Assembly: GCA_032718475.1 (NCBI GenBank)
Contig: JAUCBJ010008174.1
Location: 1-33,036 of the forward strand
DNA: 33,036 nucleotides
Direction: 5' to 3'
Origin: Nemertoderma westbladi
Lineage: Eukaryota; Xenacoelomorpha; Nemertodermatida; Nemertodermatidae
In this document: piece by piece, positions 9,496 through 18,581 of the stretch
Layout: every line of letters starts with the position of its first letter
Position numbering within the stretch: position 1 is the stretch's first letter
Program-made: the position numbers and the translations under genes
Notes under the pieces: model-generated
Told to the model about the DNA's origin: nothing
The model's input: only the letters and a program-made list of their open reading frames with translations
Database searches by the model: none

Positions 9496-10013
9496 CCACC
9501 TCTAGTGCGCTACAATTCCGCTGGATCCCGATCTAGTATCGGGTGTGGGGTGGAACTATTTTCTTTCGGAGCCGGCTTTCCAGGCCACTCCCTATGGGTA
9601 TGATAATGCTACCCCGTTTGCCTGGCGTCCCGTGTTGGGCCGATCGTGCGCTCCTCCCACACGACTTTTGTTTCCCCAACACTTTCGCCACTCCAACTCT
9701 ACTCTGTTCACACCCTGACCCTCCTCTACTTTTCCTCACCTCGGCTCTAACTCTCGGGCTTCCCTGTCCCTCACTCAGCCTCTTATTCCTCCCCCCCCCC
9801 ACACTTGAATTGCGCTCGCACTCTCTCTACACTCCGCACTCTCTCCGCACTACAACTCAACCTCTAACTCGACCACTCACTCCCGACGAGTTTCACCCCC
9901 CCCCCCCTTTGTACCGTCGCACTCAAGAAGCGTGATGTCGTCCAATGTCTCGTCCGTGGTAGTATTATAGTCCATTGGTCCCCAGTCCCTTCCAGGCATG
10001 TTACACCGAAGTC
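9496..10013 (-). other. 3' untranslated part of BEL-1, G-rich on the sense strand
   Basis: Strongly strand-skewed, with C runs on the plus strand including C10 at 9791-9800 and C12 at 9896-9907. Frames on both strands are open by composition only (Pro/Leu-rich on plus, Gly/Arg-rich on minus) and match nothing. I read this as the region between the three-knuckle ORF and the hairpin. Confidence 0.5.
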
Positions 10014-11396
10014 TTAGTTCGTTCCACCAGCCTTTGGGAACCACCTCAAGTCTTTCCCTTTGTCGTCCTCCTCCCTGGGTCGTTTCCTGGTCACTGCCGC
10101 TCCTCTGGTCTTGTCTGCTTTCTGGCTTCGGACTCTCGCCGCCACCTCCTTACTGATCCCGGTCGTTGACTCCTTGGGTGCCGGCGTTATTAGCTCCCGG
10201 TATCGCTTCGCGGGTGGCCCCTCCGAGTGGCCCTGTTGTCTCCCCCTGGTGGCGTCCCATAGGATCATCTTCATTGCCCGCGGCACATGCTCCGCCAAGA
10301 AATCCCTAAACTCTCCTCTACTCTGTGGCGTCCACCTATCCAAATACCTCTGCGTATTTATCACTCCGGCATATGATGCCGCCGTCGCCACTTCCTGGTA
10401 GGTAAACGGAAGCCTCCGTTTGATAATCTCCATGTGAGCCTCCTGATTGATGTTAAAGAAGCCCCACTGGAACTCCTGGGCCTTCATACGTTGCCGAGTC
10501 ATCGCCCCGATGTCGGCCCACTCCTCGAAGATCCTAAACTTCTCTTCGTCGTCCATCCAGTCGCACTGGCGTCCGTAATGTCCCCGAAAGTTACACTTCA
10601 AACATCGGTTATGCAACCGTGGACACGCCCCCATCCTGTGGCTCGACTCGCGGCAATAGAGACAACTAGTCCCTTTCTGGAACCGGTACAAACAGCTCCT
10701 TTCCTGGTGGGTCTGTCTCCCACAGTAGTCGCAGCCGAGTACCAATGTCTCCCGCCCCACGTCGTCTTTCGTCCCAAGCGATCTCCGCGGTCTGTGGAGT
10801 CGCTGGTAGGCGAACTTCCGGACGTTAGTGTCCCTATCTACGTCGATCTCCTCGCCCCTCTCGGGCATCGTCTCCCCGAATACTACCCGTGGTGTCGTCC
10901 CCGGTTGCTCGCCCAACCTGATAGTGCTCCCCGCGAAATCCATCGCCGGCTCCTCGTGCACCCAGGCCCGCTTGCCGGGTCTATCCCAGAAGGCCCTCGC
11001 CCCACTGGCCGTCACCACCCTCCCGCCAACCCAGTCCGTGTCCGAGTGGCCGATCCTCCCGATGGGCGGCATCTCTCCGAACTCGTCGTCGTCTTCGTCC
11101 TCCTCTGGCAGTGGCTCCAACCCCGGTATCCCGGTGGACCCACTATGTCCCTTCCCGCCTTGGCTCTCGCCCGTGGCTCTCCATCCCTCTAGCTCCCCTA
11201 GCCTCCTTAGCGGCTGGGCTGGTCGCCCTCGGCGCCCGCTGGTATGGGCGTCGCTTGCAATCCCGACGTTGACTGTTTCAGTAATCCCACCGTCCATCCC
11301 AGTTCTCGCCCTAGAGACTCCCCCGAACTCCCTGACGAAGTCCAACGAAGTTCGTCTAAGCCCGCCTGTTCCTCGAAGCCATAGCTCTGTGCCCTA
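10014..11396 (-). CDS. BEL-1 ORF3, C-terminal part with three CCHC zinc knuckles
   Basis: Open frame after pol and before the 3' LTR. Numbering 443 codons from 11345, it has an acidic run at about 81-90, then three consecutive CX2CX4HX4C knuckles: CDYCGRQTHQERSC (205-218), CLYCRESSHRMGAC (228-241) and CLKCNFRGHYGRQC (248-261). All twelve metal ligands are present. A basic C-terminus follows (KRPREE near 418). Such knuckles bind single-stranded nucleic acid in retroelement nucleocapsids, and none of the env hallmarks (signal peptide, transmembrane helix) is visible. BEL-1 also has a knuckle in Gag, so this is additional. The frame is open upstream to about 11396 and overlaps the end of 11356-11802 in another frame, so the two are probably one protein joined by a frameshift. 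Function unknown. Confidence 0.7.
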
Positions 11397-11802
11397 GCTT
11401 CCTCCTCCCTTTCCTCTGCTTCTCTCCGATCCTCTCCTTGAACCCTCCTCGTCTTCCACGGTCCCTTCGTCGTCTAGGATCATGTATCCTCCCCTGCTGA
11501 CGGACTCTACGAACCTCTTCCAATCTTTCCTCGGTGACTCCGAACTTCGCCTCGTCTCCATTCACCACGTAATGGAAATGCTCGAAGATCGCGTTGTCCA
11601 GCGACCGCGTCCCATAGGTCCCGACCAGCCGCTGTTCGTGCACCTCCCTGAAGTGGTCCTGTAGCACTCGCGCTGCGTGACCCTTCTCTAACCACTCGTA
11701 GAATCCCCTCGTCCTCTCTTCCGGAAGCCTCTTGGTGAAATCCACCAGTATCTCCTTTCCTCCTAGCTCCGCCTTTCTCTTTCGCACAAGTTTGCTTGCC
11801 AT
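11356..11802 (-). CDS. BEL-1 ORF3, N-terminal part
   Basis: Begins at the first ATG of the frame (MASKLVRKRKAELGG); the frame is open a little further upstream without an ATG. About 148 residues: a charged, helix-prone N-terminus (FYEWLEKGHAARVLQDHF, LDNAIFEHFHYVV) and a highly basic C-terminus (RRRRDRGRRGG). It ends in RNRRA and a stop at 11356, inside the start of the three-knuckle frame, so the two overlap by about 40 bp. No family recognised. GT dinucleotides in donor-like context (AAAAGGTGAGC) lie just before the ATG, so expression from a spliced RNA is possible but unproven. Confidence 0.5.
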   Translation of the reverse strand: MASKLVRKRKAELGGKEILVDFTKRLPEERTRGFYEWLEKGHAARVLQDHFREVHEQRLVGTYGTRSLDNAIFEHFHYVVNGDEAKFGVTEERLEEVRRVRQQGRIHDPRRRRDRGRRGGFKERIGEKQRKGRRKLGHRAMASRNRRA

Positions 11803-12293
11803 CTCGAACTCTGCCCGATCGCTCACCTTTTGGGTGGTGCCTTACCAAGGCGCTATAGGATGAGTGATAGGTTTAGATGGTTTATTTCAGTTCGATGGCC
11901 TATCTCTCTCTGAATTTCTGAGTTATTGCCTATTCTTTACACTACTTGATTATGAAGCTACTAAATGTACCCTAAATCGCAATTTTGTCCGTTACTTTAA
12001 TTATATTCCAGAATTTCCTTTTCCACTGTTACCATAATTTGCTAATTTTCAGCCCTATTTTTATTTTATTTTAATTTAATTTAATTCTACTGTCCTACTA
12101 CTTACTATTGCCTATGGATTATTCTATTTTATAATCCACATTCTGGCCTATTCTGTGGGCCTGTGCAGTACAACAGTATGTGTCGCGTGGCCACACGATT
12201 TATCCAGCTGTACTCATATGCCCCCCTCTCGCTACTCACTACTGACTAATATCTATACTATATATACCCTTCTACCTCTATCTCTTACTAACT
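11803..12293. other. Non-coding BEL-1 sequence between integrase and ORF3
   Basis: AT-rich with a TTTTATTTTATTTTAATTTA-type run near 12060-12085. No gene. Because ORF3 lies behind about 1 kb of non-coding sequence, it would need its own transcript, splicing or reinitiation. Confidence 0.5.
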
Positions 12294-12662
12294 GGTACTA
12301 CGTACCCTCTTACTAACCTCTAACTCTCTCTAACTAACTAACGGTACTACGTACCCTCTAACTCTTACTCTCTCTAACTAACGGTACTACATACCCTCTT
12401 ACTAACCTCTAACTCTCTCTAACTAACCAACGGTACTACGTACCCTCTAACTCTTACTCTCTCTAACTAACGGTACTACGTACCCTCTTACTACTCTAAC
12501 TCCACTAACTAACGGTACTATGTACCCTCTTACTACTCTAACTCCACTAAGTAACGGTACTACGTACCCTCTTACTACTCTAACTCCACTAACTAACTAA
12601 CGGTACTACGTACCCTCTTACTAACCTCTAACTCCGCTAACTAACTAACGGTACTACATACC
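12294..12662. repeat. Tandem array with GGTAC-N3-GTACC dyads
   Basis: Nine units, each with a dyad GGTACTACGTACC (variants GGTACTACATACC, GGTACTATGTACC) and a spacer of CTCTTACTAAC/CTCTAACTAACTAA type. The dyads start at 12294, 12343, 12383, 12432, 12472, 12514, 12556, 12602 and 12650. Spacings are 49, 40, 49, 40, 42, 42, 46 and 48 bp, the first four forming an 89 bp two-unit period. It lies between the integrase stop and ORF3. Confidence 0.88.
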
Positions 12663-12856
12663 CTCTTACTCTTACTATCTAACTTCTATCTGCCTACTTA
12701 CTGCGTACCTAGTTATGTACTATTATTTACTAATAGTATGTACTATTTATTTTATTTTTTATTTTATTTTATGTGTGGGAAGGGCGTCTCGCCCTCAATC
12801 CCACCCCCCTCAGTCCAAAACTTGGACGACTAAACTCTACTAAACTCCACTCTAAC
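12663..12856. other. Non-coding BEL-1 sequence just after pol
   Basis: AT-rich run (TTTATTTTATTTTTTATTTT, near 12748) followed by a short C-rich part reaching the integrase stop at 12857. No gene. Under 300 bp, listed for completeness. Confidence 0.45.
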
Positions 12857-15034
12857 TCAAGGTGCCCCCTCTAGCAGACAGCACTTCCCTACAGCCCTCC
12901 TGTAGGTCTTCCTGTCTTTCGCACCTATTTTGCCACCTATACGCACTTCTACCGATCGGACTCTTCCGTCCTCATCGGAGTAAGTGCCTACAACTCTCGC
13001 CAACCGCCACTGGTTGTTGATGATGGTATCATCCGTGACGATCACGAGATCACCCTCTCTCAACTCTCTGTTCGTTTTCCTCCACTTACTTCTTCTGTGA
13101 AGCGTGGGTAGGTATTCCTCAACCCATCTCCTCCAATACTCTGCGCTTATCGCCTTAGCGACTTTCCAACTCTGGCGGGAGTGTATGTCATCTGGGTCTA
13201 TACCCCGCATATCGATGGTCGCTGGCCTTTCCATTAAAAAATGGCTGGGCGTCAGCACGTCTAGTGATTCAGGGTCATCATTCTCTGGGTATAGCGCTCT
13301 GCTATTAATGATACCCTCATACTTCGCAAGTACTGTCCTTAGCACATCCTCCGTAACCATATGGGTGTTCATCAACTTCGTCATCAGATGCTTCGAACTA
13401 CCCACGAGTCTCTCGACGCATCCTAGGGTATGCGGTGCATACGGCGTCCTCCTCTCCCACTTTACTTGTCGTCGCCTCATGGCTGCCCTGACTTCCTCTC
13501 CTTCCAGGATATCCAAGGCCTCTGCCATCTCGTTCTCCGCCCCCACAAAGTTGGTCCCGTTGTCGGAGTATATCACTGCGATCATCCCACCTTTGCGGTC
13601 TCTAAACCTTTCTAAGGCATTAATGAATGCCGATGCGGTTGGATCTTGGGCGAGTTCTATCCCTACCGCCCGCGTGTTATTACATACGAAGATAATACCG
13701 TAGCGTTTCTCCGTGTGCCGCATCACATTGATCTTTATCGGCCCGAACATGTCCACACCGCAATGCGTAAATGGCGGGTCGTGTTGTCTTACCCTACTCG
13801 CCGGTAGTGGTGCCATCTCCTGTATGGCTCGCTCCTTCTTCGCTTGTCGACAGCTCTGGCACTGCCCCACTACCACCTTTACCTTCTTCCTCAACTGTTT
13901 GACCCAAAAGGTCCTCCTTATCTCCGTGAGGGTTCGGTTGGTGCCCCCGTGCAATATCGACTTGTGGGAGTCCCAGATAATCTGGTGGACTATCGGCGAT
14001 CCTATGGGGATGATGATGGGCTTTGGTGGTACGACGATACTGTTGTTGTATCCCACCCTAGAGTTCATTACTAGGATCGCGTCGTCATTAAGTTGTGGTG
14101 ACAGCATGATGAGCTCGCTGTCCCGCCAGAGATGCAGTTGTTTACCGACGCGTTCCACCTCGTCGCCGTAGTTCTTCCTCTGCTCGTAGCGGATGACTGC
14201 TTTGGCCGCTCCTTCCAGATCTATTGTCATTCTAATCTTCACGTCTTTGCCAACTCCCCTGAGGAAATTCCCGAAGGCTCTCCAGTACGCCACTAATTTC
14301 TTGGTCTTGTACCAGCTAGAACTGTAGCTAAGGAGTTTATCTGTCGGATTATCGCACAGTTCTCCTGATTTTGGTTGCACGCCCCTAATCTCCCTCACCA
14401 TCTGGGAGTATATCTCTTCTCCCTCTGAATCTCCCTCTTCTCCTTCTGACACTACTTCTCCTGAGCCCGGGTCCACCTTTCTCATCGGCGGCCAGGCCTC
14501 CTTATCGCTCAGAAACTGTGGCCCGTGTTGCCACAATACTTCCTTCTTCAAGAAAGTGTGGCGTACTACACCCCTCGATAACAAGTCCGCTGGGTTCTCG
14601 TCCGTTGGGCAGTAGTGCCACCTTTCCAGTTCTGTGGTCGCCCTTATTTCGTCCACTCTGTTCGCGACGAATATAGGGTATCTCGTCCTTTCGTTATGTA
14701 GCCAACCAAGCACTACCATGGAATCCGTCCAGTAGTGTGTCTCCACTATGTTGGGATAGCATCCATTAGGTAGGCTGTAGCCCCAACTCCTAGTCTTGCA
14801 GCTGTCAATTCTAATTTGGGAACCGATGCTGAATCTGGTGGCGTTGACTTCGCCTTGCTGAAGGCGAGTCTGGGCTTGTGAGCCCCCTCTCGTTGTACTA
14901 AATAGAGTGCCGCTCCGTATGCCTCTAACGACGCATTGGAGAACATGTGTAGGTCCAGATTCGTCATGTCCCCATCCGGGAAATACACTCGTGGCATGCT
15001 GTATGTTCCCATTTGCTCCAGGCTCTCTGTCCAC
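12857..15034 (-). CDS. BEL-1 RNase H and integrase part of Pol
   Basis: Open frame of 725 codons; real homology starts around residue 94. RNase H: HYWTDSMVVLGWLHN (100-114) and HYCPTDENPADLLSRG (140-155). Integrase zinc finger H2C2: H350, HKSILHGG and CQSC at 392-395. Catalytic core: CGVDMFGP (D428), YSDNGTNFVGAE (D491) and GCVERLVGSSK (E541), so the DDE triad is intact. The tail LREGDLVIVTDDTIINNQWR is the DUF5641-type domain typical of BEL/Pao. The 180-210 segment is acidic. Integrase joins the reverse-transcribed DNA to the host and made the 5 bp duplication seen here. The frame is shifted against the RT frame near 14750, which separates it from the start of RNase H. Confidence 0.9.
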   Translation of the reverse strand: MDREPGANGNIQHATSVFPGWGHDESGPTHVLQCVVRGIRSGTLFSTTRGGSQAQTRLQQGEVNATRFSIGSQIRIDSCKTRSWGYSLPNGCYPNIVETHYWTDSMVVLGWLHNERTRYPIFVANRVDEIRATTELERWHYCPTDENPADLLSRGVVRHTFLKKEVLWQHGPQFLSDKEAWPPMRKVDPGSGEVVSEGEEGDSEGEEIYSQMVREIRGVQPKSGELCDNPTDKLLSYSSSWYKTKKLVAYWRAFGNFLRGVGKDVKIRMTIDLEGAAKAVIRYEQRKNYGDEVERVGKQLHLWRDSELIMLSPQLNDDAILVMNSRVGYNNSIVVPPKPIIIPIGSPIVHQIIWDSHKSILHGGTNRTLTEIRRTFWVKQLRKKVKVVVGQCQSCRQAKKERAIQEMAPLPASRVRQHDPPFTHCGVDMFGPIKINVMRHTEKRYGIIFVCNNTRAVGIELAQDPTASAFINALERFRDRKGGMIAVIYSDNGTNFVGAENEMAEALDILEGEEVRAAMRRRQVKWERRTPYAPHTLGCVERLVGSSKHLMTKLMNTHMVTEDVLRTVLAKYEGIINSRALYPENDDPESLDVLTPSHFLMERPATIDMRGIDPDDIHSRQSWKVAKAISAEYWRRWVEEYLPTLHRRSKWRKTNRELREGDLVIVTDDTIINNQWRLARVVGTYSDEDGRVRSVEVRIGGKIGAKDRKTYRRAVGKCCLLEGAP

Positions 15035-16317
15035 TTATACCACTGCTTTCTAATCTCTTCCGGTATCTCTGCGTCCCACTCGTTCTTTAGTTTGTATACT
15101 CTCTTGAGTATCTGTTTCCCGGTGACTAATAGTGGGGATGCTAGGCCTAGGGGATCGTATATCCTTGCTATGTACGACACATAGCCCCTCTTTGTGTGGA
15201 TATCTGCGCCCTCCTGACTCAACTGGTACTTCAGTTCATCCGTCTCTCTGTTCCACACGATTCCCAGTGCCTTCTGTTGAGACTCTATTCTCTTGTTCGC
15301 CATGTCCTGCCCCTTGGCTGTTGTGGGATTATCCATGGTAGATCCTGGTCTCTCATCTTTTATCGCCTCAATAAATTCCTTCGAACTGGATTGGAATTTG
15401 GTTAGGTTGAAGCCGGATCCTTTAAGGATGTCGCGAACCTCGCGCCCTGTGTCCAGTAGCTCCTTAACCATATTTCCAGACTCCATCCCGTCGTCTACGT
15501 AGAAGCCGCGTCGAATCATATCGACGGCTCTAGTACTGTATTTATCTTCCTTTCCCTTTACTGTGTCTCTTACGGCCATAGTCGTCGTGAATGAAGACGA
15601 CTTGGCTCCCATATTCTGTACTATCATCTTGTACATCGGTATTGTCGACGGTTCCACGTCGCCGTTGTACCATAAGAAGCGTTGACTGTGGCTATCCTCT
15701 TCCGTCACACGGACTTGGTTGAACATGCCTTCTATGTCACAGGTGAAGGCGTGTTTCCCATTCCTGAATCTGAGTAGGACCTCTATCCCTGAGTTGTATA
15801 TGTTGGGACCCTCTAGCAGATAGTCGTTTAGGCATTTCCCGTCGGTCTTTGCCGATGCGTCCACTACCATCCGCAGTTTACCTTTCTTCGGATCTAAAGC
15901 CATGTGGAGTGGCAGGTAATATGTCCTGTCCGTGTTCGGTTCGTCGACCGGTAACTCCACGGCCCATCCCTTCTTGACGTACTTTCTGATTGTCTTATGA
16001 ATGTAGTCATTCTTTTCGGGGCTCCGCTTTAATGTCTGTTTCAACTTACGAAGCCTCGTGAGTACCATTCCTTTATTATCGGGCAGTGGTAGCTTTGTTA
16101 GCTTCCATACCATTCCTATGGTATACCGCCCCTCGTCGCATCTCATAGACTCCTCTACGCTCTGCTGAGCCTGCTTGTCTTCCACCGAGGTCCCGACCCC
16201 GGTTTCCTTTAGTCCCTCAAAATCCTGCCTGAGCAGTCTCTTGAGCTGTTCCTCCGCTCTCTCATCCCCCATTTCTTGCATAGTTCCTGCGAACATGCAT
16301 CCTGATGTCTCCGACAT
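14746..16317 (-). CDS. BEL-1 reverse transcriptase, with the start of RNase H
   Basis: Frame of 523 codons from an internal ATG. The N-terminus has LKRLLRQDFEGLKETG and EGRYTIGMVWK, the usual lead-in to BEL/Pao RT. RT motifs: KLRMVVDASAKTDGKCLNDY (about 147-166), FTCDIEGMFNQV (191-202, first catalytic Asp), FLWYNGD and GFYVDDGMESG (271-281, catalytic DD). The connection domain and VPKLELTAARLG near 500, the start of RNase H, follow; then the frame ends in a TAG. Homologous sequence continues in another frame after a one-base-type shift near 14750. Full polymerase motifs survive, but the Pol frame is broken on both sides. Confidence 0.92.
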   Translation of the reverse strand: MSETSGCMFAGTMQEMGDERAEEQLKRLLRQDFEGLKETGVGTSVEDKQAQQSVEESMRCDEGRYTIGMVWKLTKLPLPDNKGMVLTRLRKLKQTLKRSPEKNDYIHKTIRKYVKKGWAVELPVDEPNTDRTYYLPLHMALDPKKGKLRMVVDASAKTDGKCLNDYLLEGPNIYNSGIEVLLRFRNGKHAFTCDIEGMFNQVRVTEEDSHSQRFLWYNGDVEPSTIPMYKMIVQNMGAKSSSFTTTMAVRDTVKGKEDKYSTRAVDMIRRGFYVDDGMESGNMVKELLDTGREVRDILKGSGFNLTKFQSSSKEFIEAIKDERPGSTMDNPTTAKGQDMANKRIESQQKALGIVWNRETDELKYQLSQEGADIHTKRGYVSYIARIYDPLGLASPLLVTGKQILKRVYKLKNEWDAEIPEEIRKQWYKWTESLEQMGTYSMPRVYFPDGDMTNLDLHMFSNASLEAYGAALYLVQREGAHKPRLAFSKAKSTPPDSASVPKLELTAARLGVGATAYLMDAIPT

Positions 16318-16370
16318 CCTAAATGGTATCTTACTCTTAATTGGCCGCTTAATCTTACTCTTAATTACTC

Positions 16371-16739
16371 TTAGTGGGCCGTCGGGCAGTCCATTCCTAC
16401 TATGATGGATACCTTCCTAACGTCCACCTCTGGGATTGAGAAGTCGATATCATCCAGGAATTTATATTGTTCGACCTCGATGTTGGTTGGCTGCCTGGCA
16501 TTGATATTTATTGACTCTATCACTTGGATGGGGTCGATGGTCGCCCCATAGTCGCATCCCGGTGCCACCGCTGCTATCGCGCACCGCCCGGTCCTCATCT
16601 CCAGGACCTCATCTTTGCTAGAGATTGTTGTTACCGCCATTCTACTTGGCCTCGTTCTCAACCCTATCTCTTCGGCCACCCAATTTTCGATTAATGTGAA
16701 GGCAGCTCCACTATCGACCAGCATCAGCGTGGTCACTGA
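16371..16739 (-). CDS. BEL-1 aspartic protease
   Basis: Retropepsin-like domain that cleaves the polyprotein. LMLVDSGAAFTLIENWVAE holds the catalytic DSG near its start, and the partner flap/hydrophobic strand VSIIVGMDCP lies near the end, as in DUF1758-type proteases of BEL/Pao. It is in the same frame as the upstream CCHC knuckle, from which only a TGA codon separates it. It stops about 50 bp before the RT frame, after which stops appear in that frame, so a frameshift divides it from RT. Confidence 0.82.
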   Translation of the reverse strand, partial: SVTTLMLVDSGAAFTLIENWVAEEIGLRTRPSRMAVTTISSKDEVLEMRTGRCAIAAVAPGCDYGATIDPIQVIESININARQPTNIEVEQYKFLDDIDFSIPEVDVRKVSIIVGMDCPTAH

Positions 16740-17012
16740 TCAATTGCCTTCTCCAATCACTCGCACTGGTACCACCCCAAGTAGCACCGTTCCTCTCTTC
16801 TTCGCCCCTACTGTGCTCGTTGCCATCATTTGACCTTTGCTTTGACCGAACTTGATTGGCGTCTCCTTGCATTGCCTAGCTCTATGTCCACTCATCACAC
16901 ATCGTGAGCAGATCTCATTTCTCGCTGGTATTCTACCTGATCTTCCCTGGGTAGCGCTTGCCAGTACCTGCAGTTCATGGTTTGATGAAGCGCATTTGTA
17001 TGTAGCTGGCAT
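16740..17012 (-). CDS. BEL-1 Gag C-terminus with CCHC knuckle
   Basis: Overlaps the end of the DUF1759 frame by about 118 bp in another frame; homology begins near 16920. ICSRCVMSGHRARQCKET contains one perfect CX2CX4HX4C knuckle, the nucleocapsid function. The preceding half-finger, CQLHTNALHQTMNC, is in the DUF1759 frame, so a frameshift lies between the two. It ends in RVIGEGN and a TGA, then the protease in the same frame. Confidence 0.78.
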   Translation of the reverse strand: MPATYKCASSNHELQVLASATQGRSGRIPARNEICSRCVMSGHRARQCKETPIKFGQSKGQMMATSTVGAKKRGTVLLGVVPVRVIGEGN

Positions 17013-18007
17013 TTGCTCTTTGGGTCATAGCCGTCCTTATACAGTGCATTGCGTATCGCAGTTGCATTTGTACCAAAGTCCCTACTATTCTTATTGTTTG
17101 GGTTCGGCCTACTGGGCGTACTGGGGTTATATTTATTTGTGTTGTTATTTTTCCCCTGTCCGCTCCATGATGTGGTCTTACCCCCGGCTACCTGTGGACT
17201 TGCAGTCCCCTGCGTCGCTGCGTATGGCAGTGATTGCCTGAGCTTTGGTAATGCGTTTGACGTGTTGTGTTCTGGTTTCAGTCTATGGTAATCGGTTCTT
17301 GGTCCCTTTCCCAGGCTGTCCTCACTATAGACTGGGTCGGTTATTAATTCGGCTTCGTAGTTTAAGAAGCTCGACATTTCTTCTAAACTTGGTTCCGCAC
17401 CCTTCCTATCTCGAGTGGAGAAAGCGATTTTTCTCCACTTGTTGCTCAGCCACATCGGTAGTGCCTGCGCTATCGTGGTGATGTTGTTGGACGCGTTGAG
17501 TTCGTATGGCGCGTCTAGCGTCTTTAGCACGATTAGCGCCTTCTCGACCTTGTTCGCGAACGTCTTAATGCTAATGGGATTATCCTTTAGGCCACCCGAT
17601 GTTATGCCCCTCAGGGTTTGCTGGATGATCTTGGCCGGGTGCCCGTATTCCCTGTCCAGTGCCCGCCATGCCGTCGTGAAGCCGCCCTCTATGCCCTGGT
17701 ATTGCCTCACGATGTCGTATGCTGGGCCTCCTGTATATACTTGCAGATATTTTAGGCACTCTGCCTGCGTCAAGTTCTTTGTTAGTATTTCGTTACTATA
17801 CATGCGCCGAAACTTCAGATATTCTTCCGGCCTACTCCCATCGAATTTAAACGGTTCCACGGGTGGTAACTCGATCCTAGTTTTTAACGCATCGATCAAC
17901 GTGGCCATCCCCATCGCCTGCGCTTCCAATGGGTTCGATGGATGTTGTATAGTTTCTCCTGTTGGGTGTGGTCCGTCCGTCCTATTTTCTACCTTCCTCT
18001 GGCTTGG
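16895..18007 (-). CDS. BEL-1 Gag with DUF1759-type domain
   Basis: Structural (capsid-like) part of Gag. The frame is open from a stop near 18007 to 16895; LEAQAMGMATLIDAL lies near 17929. LPPVEPFKFDGSRPEEYLKF, then the helical RMYSNEIL, AYDIVRQY, AWRALDREYGHP and ALPMWLSNKWRKIA, are the ordered motifs of DUF1759, found in BEL/Pao Gag proteins. A low-complexity Asn/Pro/Ser linker (NNNTNKYNPSTPSRPNPNN) follows, then the first zinc half-site before the frame closes. No initiator ATG is near its start, which fits an internal segment of a longer Gag translated from 21316. Confidence 0.85.
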   Translation of the reverse strand, partial: PSQRKVENRTDGPHPTGETIQHPSNPLEAQAMGMATLIDALKTRIELPPVEPFKFDGSRPEEYLKFRRMYSNEILTKNLTQAECLKYLQVYTGGPAYDIVRQYQGIEGGFTTAWRALDREYGHPAKIIQQTLRGITSGGLKDNPISIKTFANKVEKALIVLKTLDAPYELNASNNITTIAQALPMWLSNKWRKIAFSTRDRKGAEPSLEEMSSFLNYEAELITDPVYSEDSLGKGPRTDYHRLKPEHNTSNALPKLRQSLPYAATQGTASPQVAGGKTTSWSGQGKNNNTNKYNPSTPSRPNPNNKNSRDFGTNATAIRNALYKDGYDPKSKCQLHTNALHQTMNCRYWQALPREDQVEYQREMRSAHDV

Positions 18008-18581
18008 TTATATGATTGGGGGTAGCGGCCCCCTCCATATTTCTGTGTCGCATGATCTATTTTCATCCAAGGGTCTCGTTGTTCTTGCTCCTATCGGGGT
18101 ATATTGTTGATATTGTGATGGGGGAATGTCACCCTGCCCCCCCCCCCCCCACCGGTATGTTTGGTATTGGGGTTGATGTTAATATATTGGGGCCCATGCA
18201 CCTATCCGTAATAATTCCCCCCTCCCCTGGGTATATGTTATGTCCTTGCATGCTGTAGTCATACTGCTGTACTGGTACCGGTATAGGCCTATCAGCTTCT
18301 GGCCTACCTGCCGGTATGTACTCCGTGACTTCCGGGATTAATCCTGTCCTATCGCCTACATTATTCCTGCCAGCATGGCCTATGGTATGTGCAGTAAGGC
18401 CTACAGTATGTCCCACAGTCTGTATGTGTCGCTCGGGATCGAAGTTTAATCTTCTCGAATAATCCTCCCCGCGGCTACCATATTCTCGATCGCTAGCTAT
18501 ATCCCGCCGGGAAGTTTCTCTTCGACCCCCTCCACTGCTCTCATCCTCGTGCCGGTACATCGCATACCCCTCTATTGGCAC
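18008..18581 (-). pseudogene. BEL-1 Gag extension, segment 3
   Basis: The minus-strand frame 18581-18129 (150 codons) is rich in Arg, Gly, Tyr and Pro (MYRHEDESSGGGRRETSRRD, then IPNIPVGGGG). It ends just after a plus-strand C14 run at 18137-18150 that reads as Gly codons. The region to 18008 lies in other frames. It matches no family and is probably a disordered spacer between the coiled-coil extension and DUF1759. Confidence 0.45.

Noticed and set aside
9543-9935. Plus-strand Pro/Leu-rich frame near the BEL-1 3' end
   Set aside because: Antisense to the element, open only because of C-rich composition, no domain match.
10060-11397. Several long plus-strand frames opposite ORF3
   Set aside because: They mirror the codon pattern of the knuckle ORF and have no motifs. 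Shadows of the minus-strand gene.
10014-11802. BEL-1 ORF3 as an envelope gene
   Set aside because: No signal peptide, hydrophobic transmembrane stretch or cleavage-site pattern is visible. The conserved cysteines form CCHC knuckles instead.
11803-11850. Splice donor for ORF3 at AAAAGGTGAGC
   Set aside because: The match is good, but it lies just upstream of the ORF3 ATG, where an acceptor would be needed. No convincing acceptor was found.
12294-12662. CRISPR array because of regular repeats
   Set aside because: Spacers between dyads are themselves near-identical and the context is a eukaryotic retrotransposon, so it is a minisatellite.
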